64,000 nt of DNA from Plasmodium brasilianum. Its lineage: Eukaryota > Apicomplexa > Aconoidasida > Haemosporida > Plasmodiidae. Location: positions 2,029,501 to 2,093,500 of the forward strand of contig NC_090123.1 in assembly GCF_023973825.1 (NCBI RefSeq), in the 5' to 3' direction. Positions 27,971 to 41,025 of the stretch are shown one piece after another (position 1 is the first letter of the stretch; every line of letters begins with the position of its first letter). Both the position numbers and the translations under genes were made by a program. Under the pieces are notes generated by a model that saw only the letters and a program-made list of their open reading frames with translations, was not told the DNA's origin and searched no databases.

Positions 27971-29523
27971 AATAAATAATTAGGAATATATGTCATTCTG
28001 TAAAAAAAATCATAGTATGAAATAATAAATGTTATATCAATAATGATATATTTAATAAACATAATTGTAATTACAGTAATATGGTAAAGGAATGTCTTCT
28101 TAACTGTTTTTTTTAATATATAACAAAAAAGATTATATTTTTCATTTTACTTCTTTATTTAAGGGATATAGAGATTTTAATTTATATTTTATCGTAATAT
28201 TTGCGTGGAATTCAAAATATTATATGTTATTATGTATATTTATATATATAAATATTTGTCTATTAAAAATATATGTGTTATATAATTAATATAAAATAGC
28301 ACACTTAACATAGTATTTTTATAACTCTGATGATTTAAATTTGTCCTAAGGAATTTTATTTTTTCGTTTATATATTATTCTATTGTATATTTATTACTTT
28401 TTTATTTATTTTTGTAAATGTTCCATTTATGTTAAATTTAAAATCAATGTTTCTTATTTTATGTATAATCAAAGGATACGAAATTATTACACTATATGAA
28501 TATACATATATATCTTTTTCTTATTGAAAAATTCTACTTCGTAGTAATTTTAAATATAATTTTTATGAGATATAAGAAACTAAATATATTTATTCTAAAA
28601 ATATTATATACGGACAGTTTTTTTTGATCATACAAATATGAAATTAAAAGTTTATAATAAGGAAACATACGTTTTTAATTATGGATTATTTATAACTAAT
28701 TACTAAATTATGGATTATAAATAATTACAATTAAATAAAGAATTAAAAAATTTCATAATTTTATTATTCTACTTCATAATACAATTAATTTGATTTTGTA
28801 GTAATTACCTAAATATACATTATACTGAAATCTATTGTGTAAATAAGACTAACATTTTGTTTATTTTTTGTGTAATTAAAAGAATATACCAATGAGTTAA
28901 ACATATTTAGATATTAATAGATTAATTTTTGATATACCATCTTTTTTTTTTTTTTAAATATATAATATTTATTTATCTATCATATAACATTTTTTTTTAT
29001 AATTTCAATTCTTTTTTTTTTAATAATTGATACAAATTTTAAATTTCGCACGGTTGTCATTTAATATTGATCTGAAAAATATACATAATCAATAAGAAAA
29101 ATCTCTGTTATTTAATAAGAACTATCATCTTTTTTTTTTCACAAAATTAAGGGCTTTTATTTCTAACAAAAAAGTATAATTTCAGCCACAGCTGTGTACA
29201 GAATTTGGTGAACATAATGTTTCCATAATATTATTGTACATTTTGCATATGTTATTTCAATATTTTAAACTATATTTGAGTCTATATAAAAGTCTAATCA
29301 CAAAGAGTTCAGTTTATTTATAATACTTATAATTAAAGTTTTAATATTATTTTTTATATTATTTCTTTAAATATTTACAATTCATGAAGAAAATTCAAAA
29401 TAAGATATATAATGAAATTATTACACAAATGAATAACTTAATTATTAGCAAATATTAAAAATTTAACGTAATATATATATACTTATCGTTTACATATTAT
29501 TATTAATAATGTATTATAATGTT

Positions 29524-30496
29524 CTAAATTTTTTGTTCTTCCTCATCTGAGAAAAACGCCAAACATTTCCCTTGCTTAACCTATTAATAATAAATTAAGC
29601 ATAAATAAAAATATGTTAATTTTTATATAAATAAGAGAAATTCATTTGTTTGAAATTACTTCTGAGAAATAAATTTTTATGAATTTTAATAACCATATAA
29701 TTAGAAGAATGTAAAATATAATTTAAGAAAAATATTAGAATTTAGTAATCTATTATTAATATATGAAGTCTATACTTTTAATTAAAATCAAATGGATTTA
29801 TAAGCATAGCATCATTTTGAGACTGTTTGGAAAAAAGAAGAAATATAGAAAAATATAGACACGCATGAATGAAGGAATATATCTAAGAAAAAAGAAAAAA
29901 ATTATTATAGCTATAATATGGAAAAAAAAAAAAAAAAATTAATAGTGAAATAAGAATAAGGTAAATTGTTCGAAAATCTAATTATGAATGTTTCTTAAAG
30001 AATAAAAAAAATTAAAAGAATATCATGGAAAATGTTTCTAATTTGAATTTGGTGTATGTTACATAAAATATTAATATAATATAAAGAAAAAACTAAATAT
30101 ACAATGCTTCTATTTGTATAAGGATATATTAGATAAGAAAAACAAAATATATAAATGGAAATAAAGTACATAAAAAACTATTTAGAATGGAAAATTCAGA
30201 AAGAAGCCACAGAAGTAATAATTAAATAAATTGTCTACATATCCTTGTTCATAAAAAGAAAAAAAAATAATTTATATATATATGTATATACAATCTAATA
30301 GAAAAAACATAATAAATATTATGTGGACCATAATTATCTACAAATTTAACTTATACATATGAAGGAAATAAATAAATTATAATAAAAAGAAGGAATACAC
30401 AAAATTTTCGAGTGCATTATTAAAGAATTCTGTAACCTTTGGAGATAAAGAATATGTTGCATATAAAATTCCTTGAAGAAGATATGCCAGAATTAT
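29524..30496 (-). pseudogene. possible multi-exon gene or relic, unidentified
   Basis: Four short minus-strand stretches look like exon remnants. At 30377-30496, after a TTCATAG acceptor-like site, a 39-residue frame includes IILAYLLQGILYATYSLSPK and VTEFFNNALENF. At 30182-30250 a frame reads EQGYVDNLFNYYFCGFFLNF. At 29778-29822, after AAACAG, it reads SQNDAMLINPFDFN. At 29524-29580, after TTAATAG, it reads VKQGKCLAFFSDEEEQKI and a stop. Each is far less Phe/Ile/Lys/Asn-biased than chance frames here, and three follow acceptor-like sites. No family was recognised, and the pieces do not join into one open frame, so a relic is more likely than a live gene. Confidence 0.3.
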
Positions 30497-31720
30497 CTAT
30501 GAAAACAAATAGATATTATACAAATGATTTATAAAATTACATAATTATTCTTTTACACTGTGGTTGTAGGAGGGGGGAAAGCATAGTATGCAAGGGGTAA
30601 AAAAAAAAGAACTAATAATTCATGTGAACATATATATATACGAACTTATATTTTTTTGGAAAAATATTTGTGCTCATAAATTATAAAAATAATTATAATA
30701 ATATACAGTGCTAAAAATTATATGTTTTATTTTTTTACTATATTTATATTTTTTTTAAATATTAATATTTAGTGCATTTATATCATTTTTAAAATATTTT
30801 ATTTTTTTCAATTTATTTATTATTTTTTATTTTCCTATTTAGCAGTATATTTACTTTAACTAACTGAAACAATATTTTTTTTAAAAAACATATTTATATA
30901 TCTATTATTCATAAAAATTATGTTAATATATTTTAGATCATAAAAAAATATATTTATAAAAAGGGAGGGGTGTTATGGTTATTTATAAGAAATTGGGAAC
31001 ATTTACTAGAGTAATATTTATTTATAGTAGTAATTATATCATTGAAAATATTAATATATAGTATTATAATGCTTTATCCGTAACTAAAAAAATAGCAACA
31101 TGTGTTAATAAACGAATGTAATTGTTGATCTAACTCTATTTTGCATAATTTAATTAAATATTTATGATATAATCATTTGATAACGAAAAAAGATATTAAT
31201 TTTAATTACAGAAAGAATGGACAAAAAATTATTGAACTAAGGGTGTAAGGACAATATTACGGTTAATAGAATTATAGCAGCCTTTTTTTTTTTTCATTAT
31301 ATTACAAATTCCTCTATATATATAATTTAAAAAAGTAAAATAATAACAGAACATTTAAAAATAATACGGTGTACTAACAATGTATATTTTAAAATTAATT
31401 AAAAATTATTATTATAGAAAAATAAATTATTATAATTTATTAACTTTTTAAATATATATATTTTTTCTAGATTTAGTATTATGTTATAATTTCGACCTTT
31501 TATGTACAAAATAAAGGTAAACTTGTTATAATTCTTATATCGTAAACTTTTTTGGAATATATTACTTTCTTTATTTGCTATTAGGTGGTTCTGTTAATAT
31601 AATAATTAATAATACTTAAAAATGACTTGTTTTTACAAAATATAATGTTTATAAAATTATAATTATTATCAAAAGGACATTATTAAAAATAAAATTTACT
31701 ATTTTATTATATAGAAGGGC

Positions 31721-31775
31721 GTACTATCTATACTATATATCTTCTGTATTCTATATATTCCGTATTGTATATAAA
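31721..31775 (+). promoter_or_regulatory. conserved upstream block of fam-l gene at 32148
   Basis: CTATCTATACTATATATC is followed by TGTATTCTATATATTCC about 380-425 bases before the ATG. It matches the second half of the block before the fam-l gene at 22536. Confidence 0.4.
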
Positions 31776-32147
31776 TTCAATATATATATATTAAAAAATA
31801 TTTTATTTTTAATGGAGTCAATGAAAAAATTCTATATGCATTCTATCTCATTAAGTAAAGGAAATATATATTTTGAATATTTATAAATGTATACAAATTA
31901 CTGTATTTTAGTGAAGATAATACTCTTTGAAATTAAATTAAAATAAATATTATATTATATATTTTAAAATTTATATTTCTTTGGATATGTTGTAAAAAAT
32001 TTATAATTATATACTTTTTATATGTTTTTGCAAAATCATATCGAAAAATATATTTAATAATTATAATGTTTTATCATCGTTAAAAGTACATTATATTATT
32101 ATTAATTTTTTCCTTATTTTATATACTGCAATATTAAAAAAAATATC

Positions 32148-33161
32148 ATGGAAAAACAAATTAACATTCAGATTTTTATTAAAATTTCTACTTTTGTCCT
32201 TATATTTTGGAATTCGAATTTTTACAATGTAGTATGATAAAATTATTTAAAAATATTTATACTATTAAATTTTTGTGCTATATTTTTATTCATATAATAT
32301 TTTTATAATTATATTATTTATTCATTTACATTATCAATATTTACCTCTGTTTTTAAGAGTGGGTTTAACAAATCGTTAAATGAGAACTACATCATTGATA
32401 GAAAAATAGGTACAAGATTTTACCGGTTACTAGGAAAATACAAACCGAATAAGAATTCAAGTATTCTAGAGTTAAGAGAAAAGATACCAAATGATGGAGT
32501 TAACGAAAAGGTAGATATATGTAATAATGAAAAAGGAAAAACGGGGTTAAATAATAAATTAAGTGAAAATTGGTTAAAGAATGTAAAAGGACGTAATTTA
32601 ACTATGAAAAATAAATCATGTATATTTGAAACAAAAAAATATTCCAGTATAGAAAAAAAAATATTCAAAGAACTTGATTACGAAGATTTTCTTAAAAATA
32701 ACAAGACGATTAGTGGTAAAATTTACAAAAAAATAATACTTAAAAAATATGGATTACGAATTGCCTTACCTATAATACTATTTTTGTTGTTAATAACAGT
32801 ATTAGTACTGGATTTGTCATGGGGCTTGTTGAAGGAAGAAAGTATATGGAAGGCAATAGGTTTAGGTAAGGATCAATTAAAAGAATTGGAAACACCATTA
32901 TCGTTCATTTTAGATCCTTTGTCAAAGTTAGAATTTTTTAAGCACAATACATTTGGGGGAGCGACTGCTGGTTGTAGTTTGTGCACTGGTGCCACTGCTA
33001 GTGGATTAAAAGTTAGTAAAACCTGCATATTAGGACAGTTATTTGGACTTTTAATATATGTCATACCTTTTATTATTTTAGGTGTCACAGTTATATCAGC
33101 GATTTTTTTTTACCATAAAAAAGTTAAAAAATACGAAAAAATTAAGTTCAAGAAACAGTAA
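32148..33161 (+). CDS. fam-l-type exported protein (fam-l/fam-m superfamily), 295 aa
   Basis: Two exons: 32148-32231 (28 codons, MEKQINIQIFIKISTFVLIF) and 32358-33161, with GTATGA donor and TTTAAG acceptor, phase 0. Exon 1 is one codon shorter than in the other six genes. The frame is open from the acceptor for 82 codons before the first internal ATG. The PEXEL-like pentamer RLLGK is at 51-55. The core reads CIFETKKYSSIEKKIFKELD. Membrane segments lie at about 162-180 and 256-279. The loop between them has a cysteine pair (CSLC) and a further cysteine (SKTC), not seen in the other fam-l genes here. The end is YHKKVKKYEKIKFKKQ. No fam-m partner follows within 10 kb; the next intact gene is fam-m type at 43537. 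Confidence 0.9.
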
Positions 33162-36100
33162 AATGAACAGTAAGAAATATATTTCATTTTATAAAAAATT
33201 TTTTAACATGAAATAATATCTGTAAAATCATCATTCAATACTTCTTAAACATATCTATAATTATTCATTGTAAATATGAACTCATAAATGTAATCTGTGT
33301 GATATACAACAACAAAAAAAACAGGATATTCTATTTTTGTATACTTGAATTTTCAATGTTTTTTAATTTGAATAATAAATTATCTTCTGTGTTTAACTGT
33401 ATATTGTTTTTTCATATGTACATTATTGTATTTAAATAGAATTTTAAGAAAAGTATATTTATATATGTTATATTAATATATAACGGAAGAATTCATGAAA
33501 ATTAACTGATGTTTGATAATTTATACATGAATTATAATGTCATGATTTTTTTTTATAGTTTTCTGTGCTAAAATGATTATTTCTGCGGTTATTAAGAAAG
33601 TATATTATCAATTTCTTATTAATGTTAAATGTCCTATTTTGTTTTGATGGAAGTTTCTGAATATTTTTTGTTGCAATTATTTGCATATATTTTTTTCTTT
33701 CATTGAAAAGAAACTTATTATTATTCCATAAAATGTATTTTAATAATGACATAAAATATAATTACTGTAAATAATTTTCTATGAACTTTTTTTTTGTATT
33801 AACTAAATTTGAAAATATATGTATATATATTCTTATTAAATATCGATTATTTATAGTGATTTTCTAATTTATGGATATTATAAACTTGCAATTAAATTAA
33901 GAATAGAATTAATTTATTATTTTATTATTATGCTTAATTGTGGTATTAGTTTATTATTGTGGAAATAAATTAAGTAGATATTGTATCTAAATTTTATAAA
34001 TAAATATATATATATATAATTTTATTTTCTCTATTATTAAAAAATTATACTAATGAATTATAAATAATTATACATTAATAGATAAAATGTATAAATCCTT
34101 ATTTTTGTATATCTGTAGTAGTATATTTCTAATAATACTTTATATATTTGTTAAAAGATAAATTATTATTAGAAGTAGTAAAAATAAATAGTTAGGTTTT
34201 ATAATCTTATAACAATATGCAGGTATATGCGTATGTATTTTTGCTATTTTTTATGTTCTCAAATATATTATTAGCTAAGTTTATTTTAAGAACATATAAA
34301 AAATATATAGATTATACAGACAAATAATAATACTTTAACATATATAAAACTAATTTTTTAAATTTAAAATAAGGTAATAATACAAAAAAATTTTGTTATA
34401 TATTATTAATATATACTCAATAATATTTCAATTTATTAAATAGGTTTTAATAAGTTTTATCTTATAAAGTGCTCTATTTGCTGTTAGAATGTTTAATTAA
34501 ATTAGTGTAATATGTTCAGTTTTCCATTAATTTTTTTTTGGAAAGTAATTTTAATCTAAAAATTTCATTTATTATATTTGATTTTCTATAGATAGATATG
34601 AAATTATTATTGTGATTGTAATATATATTTTAGTTACTATACATAGCAACTTATAAAAAGTGTTTATTAAATTAGGTTGGAAATAGATATTGTTTTTTTT
34701 TTTTTTATATATGATGTATAAAAGTAAAATATTCTAAGAGAACTAATCTATCACATGCTAATTCTTCAATGTAAAAACTTTTAAACATTAGATATGTATA
34801 TACTTTTTCATTCGAAATTGGTAAAATATTTTAATATCATAAAAGTTATTAAATTTTTTGATTTCTATATGTAATATTATAATACTTGTTATATAAATTT
34901 TTATATATTCATGAGTATTTTAAAATGTATACTTCAAAAAATTTATTTATTTCATTTTTCACTTTAAATATCTATTCTTATAAAATGTTAACACAATTTC
35001 ACTCGATACTTATATATTTTAAAAAGTCAATACTAGAAATGAAATTATACACTACTAATTTAATAATGTTATTTATTAAATAGATGTTAATATAAATTTT
35101 TAAGCTAAGTAGGGAAAAACAATTAAATTATCCTTTATTATTATTAATTAAAAATTATTGTTAAATGTATGGAGGAATATATATGTTCTACATAATATGT
35201 ACCATGTCATTATTGTTCTATTCCTTTTATAGATTCCTTGGATGTTAGTGAATACATAATATTTTAAATATAATAGTTAAAATATTATTGTGAGTCTAAT
35301 TATTTATTAAGTAATGTAATATTTTTTTTTGACTATGATTACAGTGCATGTGTTATTTTCAAGTGATATGAATCTTTAAAAAAAATACTTGTTTATATTA
35401 TATGAATAATGACATAAGATAATTTATATATTAAGTACATTTACTTTTGTTCGATATAATATATTAATCTAATTGTTAATTGTTTTATATTCATTTGAAC
35501 TGTTTCTTAATATATGTAATATTTATTTTATATTTAAAAAACATTATAAAAAAAATAAAAAGTATATGTTAATTAAAATTAGTTATTTTAGAATTAGTAG
35601 AAAAATATAATATGCAGAAGAAAAAAATATAAATAAACAAATATCATATTTATAGTTGATAAATTCCTGTATGGTTAGTTAAATATTCTCTGATATATCA
35701 TTTAATATTAGTATATTATTTTATTTTGCATTATATATATTGCTGATATACATATAGAATACTGTAATATGATCTCGAAAACGAATTTTTAATAAATTAA
35801 AATAACCTAATTATTTCACTTAATAAAACAATTAACTATTATACAGTAAAATAAAATAAGGAAATAATAAGAAAAATTTTTATTCTTTTATCATTATTAG
35901 GTGCTTTTCTTTTATAGAACATTATGTTTTAGTGTAGATATTTGTTATAACTACAAAAAAAAAATTATTTAATATTATTACTTTTATCAGTTATAAAATA
36001 AGAATTTATCATTAATATCATATTTGTTTTTGTTTATTCATGATTTCATCTAACGTTTTATATAATAATTAGTTGTATTTATTTTAACATTTTATTTATG

Positions 36101-36179
36101 CGACCTAAACCGACATTTTAGTGTTTGTACACCTCTCTTCCATATACAAATTTATATATTCCCTTTTGTTTTGAATTTT

Positions 36180-38330
36180 TATGAATTTTTTACAAATATA
36201 TACATGAACATATGAGAAAGGAAGATATATTAATTGTGTAAATATATTTTTAAGATGTTGTTCAATTTTGTATTTCCCCCTTTTATTTATCTTTTATACT
36301 TCTTTGTGTTACCATCCTTTTTTTCTTTATATATTTTCTTTTACCCTTGCATTTAATATTCGAAAAATTATAATTATAAAACATAAAATTTTTATATATT
36401 AAGTAAATCACCATGTACAGTAATTTAAAAAAAAAGGGAAAAACTAGAATTAGTTTTTTGCTATTGTCACGAAGTTAGTGATGAATGTATCGAAAAATGA
36501 ACAGTTATAAGAATTCTTGTATTTTATGTAATTATAATTATAAATTTTAATTTGCTTTCTGTTATTTTTATAGTATTATTTTTTATCTAAAAGATAAAAG
36601 ATAGTGAACAAACAATTTTAGTAAAAAAGAAAATAGAGAATAGAGATCATAGCAATATGTAAAATGTAAAAATAGAAATAAGCAAATAATCAACATTACA
36701 CTTTAATTTATTTAAGTTACATTTTTATCTATTGGGGGGACGTAATATTAGTAAAAGAATGTTATTCTAAAAAAAATGGCAATGAAGAAAAAGAAATACG
36801 ATAGCTAAGAGACCACGCAAAAGTAAAGTGGAACAAATGAAAACAGGAAATATAAAAAAAAAAAAATAAAATAAAGTACAATTAAGTATGAAAACAAATA
36901 TATAAGAGTAATATACATTTAAAAAATGTTTCTTATATTATTTCCCTGTGTGAAGGGACAATTAAAAAGAAATTCTTCTAAAAAAAGAAGATGAATATAA
37001 ATATAAATGTTTAATGGAAAGCATATATGAATAATAAAATTAGTAAAAGTAAATGTTTACAGCTCTCTTTTACTGCATTTTTTCTTGTCTTTGTCCGTGT
37101 ACGAGGACTAAAAACTGCGAAAACAAATTTATAATTATGTACGTTATTCGAATATATGATTATAAAAAATAAAATCTATTTTATTCGAAAAAATTTTATG
37201 TATCACATATGTTTCTACCTCATGTACATGTAACTGAGAATGCATATATGTATATATATGCATGAAATAGATAGGATTATGTGTCCATTCATTTGTTTCC
37301 ACATATGCACATTCCTAAATTTCATATTATGCATATTTATTTTTATACGTATAAAATACATTATATTATTTGATCATATTTTAAAGGTGATAAAGGAAGA
37401 TTTTATTACTGAATAAAGGACACATAATCAAATTAAAACAAACAAATGAAATAAAATGTATTTTATATGGAATGATTTATCTTTTCTCACTTACGATATG
37501 GTCTCATTATATTATTATTGTAACTGAGTTTAATAAATATATGTGTAAATTTTTTTTTATGTTATAGTCCCCATCAAAAGAATACTTTTATAAAGGTGAT
37601 AATGTGTACATAGATCGTTTAAAACAAAATAAATCGACTAATACATCTATTGTATGGATGTAATTTCATGTAGATAAATAAATGAAATAGTTTGAGGATA
37701 CAATTACGTGGATGTCCATGTATGTTCATTAGATAGCATTAATCGTGTGTGAATATTTATGTAAGCATATAAAACACACTTGCATATATATATATTTCTT
37801 TTTTTTAATGAACTATCTTTCCTTGTACGTGTTAGAATATTTATGTTGTCAAGTCATATATACATGTGAATGTGCATGTATATATAAGCAAACTTTTGCA
37901 TGTTGATATTTTTCTTTTCTTGTTTTTTAACACATTACCATATTATTTGCTCACATTTTAGATATATCTATATAAAAGTATATGCAAATAGGATAGAAAG
38001 AGTCAAACTATAGAATGCCAGTATATGACAAGAAAAAATATCACCAATGCATAATGTTCATTGAAAAAGATATTTCCCATAAGGATGATAATAAAGAAAA
38101 ACATTATACGGAAATATATACGGCAACTAAACAGGGTTTAATTTATATTAATCAGATGCACAGTAAAATTGTCCAACAGAATATGTATTATATTACATTC
38201 AAATTGCAAACGTACTTTTTATTAAATTTATCGAATATTCCTATTCAGAGTTTTAATTAGCACAATATTTGTAAGCATTGAGAAAACCAATACACATACC
38301 TAATGCAAATGATTAAAGTGCAATGTTATA
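36180..38330. repeat. duplicated block, copy 1 (paralogous to 49780-51880)
   Basis: Several segments match the 49.8-51.9 kb block in the same order and orientation. Examples are TTGCATTTAATATTCGAAAA (36348), GCTATTGTCACGAAGTTAGT (36460), AATGTGTACATAGA near 37602, AATAAATGAAATAGTTTG near 37678, TATATGACAAG near 38021, and GTTTTAATTAGCACAAT near 38251. Short protein-like frames inside are partly conserved between the copies. The exact ends are estimates. Confidence 0.6.
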
Positions 38331-38789
38331 AAGAAAAAATATATAAGTTAAACTCCTTAATCATTTTTTTAGTAATAATTTCTTTAGAATTACCCATAAG
38401 TATATTTGGCCTTTTATATACAGTTTGCAATTGTTTTGGTAGTTCGCTTTTATCATGAAAATCTAGTATTTCTAAATTTGGACATGTTAATGGTTATATA
38501 CTATATTCTGCTTACTTATATTTTTTTACTCGAATTGATTCTTTTATTTCTTCAAGAACATCATCAAAGTAATTAATAGATGATAACGAATAATGAGCAT
38601 TTTCGGAATTATCTTTAAATATTAATGAACTACTTGAGTTTTGAAAATTATCTTAAAAATAATTTTTTAAATTAAATACTGTCTTTTGAGAATCTATATT
38701 TGTTTCCGTATATAATAATCTGTGTAACCCTATATTTGATGTATTATTTAAGTTGATTTTTTATTCCATATTTTGTCAGAGTTAGTTCA
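38326..38789 (-). pseudogene. decayed exported-protein gene
   Basis: After an acceptor-like TTTACAG (38790-38796) the minus strand carries protein-like sequence broken by stops and at least one frameshift. Pieces are NSDKIWNKKST, then NTSNIGLHRLLYTETNIDSQ, then SLSSINYFDDVLEEIKESI, then CPNLEILDFHDKSELPKQL and NILMGNSKEIITKKM. HRLLYTE sits where a PEXEL export motif would be expected, close to the start of a second exon. The long stretch in one frame makes a former gene very likely. The family resembles Plasmodium exported proteins of unknown function; I could not name it. It is antisense to every intact gene nearby. Confidence 0.55.
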
Positions 38790-40778
38790 CTGTAAATTAA
38801 GATAAATATATAATATTTATAATAATATCTGCATTTTTATATTAATATATTATTCATTTCAATATAAAAATGTAAGATTACAAAAAATATATACAAATTA
38901 TTGAATATAATAATTAACTTTATAGGAATATTGCAATATCCACATTAAAAATGTAAAGAAGAAAATTTTATTTTTTTGTTCTATTGTAATGAATGTATTT
39001 AAAATACTAAAACTAATGTGATGATAAAATTTTCAGGAATATATTTTTTTTTGAAAATATTCAATATAATATTTGATATAATTTTTTTTTATTTAAAAAA
39101 ATTTTTAAATTTATATCTTTCTTAAATTAGTATTAACTCTAAAATATATTCAACAGAAAATTGAGAAAAGATGCGTTAAACAAAAATATTATACTAATTT
39201 TTCTATATAATAATATTATTAATTAAAGTAATATAGATAAAATAGGTTAAGAAAAAACATTAAAAAGCGTATAACCGATTATTACATAATAATTGTAACT
39301 ACGAATAATGTAAATAATTTATTTCAAATATTTTGTTTATAGTTGTATATTTTTTGCGTTAAATATAAATCTTCTTTCTTAATTTATCTATGAAATTCGA
39401 TAGGAATAAATAAATATATTAGACATGAAGTATAGAAGTTATCCTTTAAAAATATAAAACTTTTAAAGGATATGTTGATTAAAATAGTAAATAAAATTTT
39501 GTAGTCTTTTAAAGCATTACATATGACAAATATTTTAAAATAATTTGAAATAAGCATAATAATTGGAACAACAAAATGTGTTATACTAAAAATGTTTTAA
39601 TAAAATTTGATTTGCGTTTAGCATTATAAAATATTAACAACTTATATATTTCAATTAAAAACGCTTAATAGAATATCAAGGATAAAATATATGATATCTC
39701 AATCAGTTAATTTAATTATATTTTTATAAAATTTAAAACAAAGTTTTGTTAAAATCTTGTGATATTTATAGCCTTTGATATTATTGAATATAGAAGTATA
39801 TTAAAGATATGATATAATATTAAAAATAAAAATTTGAAATATAAAGTTTATTTTAAATTCTTATGATTAAGTAAGAAAATACAAAAAAAAAAAAAAAAAA
39901 TTAATAAAAAATAACAAATTTATATAAGTATGTTATAAAGAATAATATATACATACTTAACTAACATTTTTATGATACTTTAAATTGGAATTATATTATA
40001 TTTTATATTATGTAGTAAGAATATAATTATAATAATATAGTAAAAAAGTTCAGAAAAATGTATTTTAGAACAATAATAAAAAGATTATGAATTAAAAAAT
40101 ATAAATTAGTCTTATGATTAATATAAAAATTATTAGTTAATATTATTTACATGATTTTTATAATATTAATTTAGAAGTTAATGAATTATTTTCTACGATA
40201 ATTAATATTCTATAAATCATCTTTATAACTTGATATAGTATAAATATATTTGCGATTTATGAAATACATCTGCCTTATAAAGTTTAAATATCAAATAATT
40301 CATATTATCAGCTTCTATATATATTAGGTTTATAATTATCATACATTACTATGTTTATATATATTGTTTATATATATATAAATGTTGATGTACAGGTTGG
40401 TAAAAATTTTTTTTTTTTTGTATATTTAGATGATTCGTTATGTATAATATTATTTATATTGGTACATTTAAAATATTTTTCTTATACTATATTATTATAC
40501 ATATATAATAAATTCATAGATATTGTAATGTACTTTTTTTGTATAAAAAAACTGAGGATAAAATGCGACGACGTATATTAAAAAATTTCATTGGAATATC
40601 ATTTACATTTAAAATTAATTTATAAATAACTTCATAATATATAAATATAATATTTTATGATTTTTTGTGTACTTTCTTTTAATTAGTCAATATATATATG
40701 TATGAATAAAGAATTTTTAATTTTTGAAAACAATAAAATTTTGAAATTATGGATTTCTAGTTCCTATATTTTTTTTTT

Positions 40779-40795
40779 GTTGTTGTTGTTGTTGA
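40779..40795. repeat. TTG microsatellite
   Basis: Five to six copies of a TTG/TGT unit follow a poly-T run. It is short and lies outside any recognised gene. Confidence 0.8.
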
Positions 40796-40959
40796 GAAAA
40801 TAAATAGCCTTATTATGAGGATTAAAGTATTTGGATAATATATTGTCTACAGAATATGGCATAGAACTACTTTTTCACAATTCTATAGAAAAGAATGACG
40901 AAACAGTTATACGCTATTTTCATATAATATTATGTAACTAATCTTTATTTAATCTGATA

Positions 40960-41025
40960 TAAATATATTGTATATTTATAAGATCACAAGAAATAATAAA
41001 AAATATACAAATCTTATGTTAATGC
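40960..41025 (+). pseudogene. fam-m C-terminal remnant
   Basis: The frame ILYIYKITRNNKKYTNLM aligns with the fam-m ending ILVAIPKILKNNEKYKKIK of the gene at 43537. It is followed at 41081-41108 by AATATCTGTAATATTTTTAG, the sequence found downstream of intact fam genes. The upstream part is too decayed to follow. It lies about 2.5 kb before the intact fam-m gene, so one more family copy once stood here. Confidence 0.6.

Larger units (their letters stand above)
27971..32147. other. intergenic, with exon-like pieces on the minus strand
   Basis: A/T-rich DNA with a region near 29.5-30.5 kb holding short protein-like stretches on the minus strand (described separately). The last 450 bases are the 5' flank of the fam-l gene at 32148. 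Nothing else is recognised. Confidence 0.5.

Noticed and set aside
38130..38145. CAGGGTTTAATT, considered as a telomere-type (GGGTTTA) remnant
   Set aside because: Only a single copy; no tandem array is present anywhere in the window.
38015..38260. 81-codon frame starting MPVYDKKKYHQC, considered as a gene
   Set aside because: It has a plausible composition, but the second copy of the block is not open over the matching stretch; kept only as part of the duplicated block.
40351..40581. 76-codon frame before the fam-m remnant, considered as part of that gene
   Set aside because: No alignment to fam-m exon 1 or core; it begins in a TATA-type microsatellite and is mostly hydrophobic.
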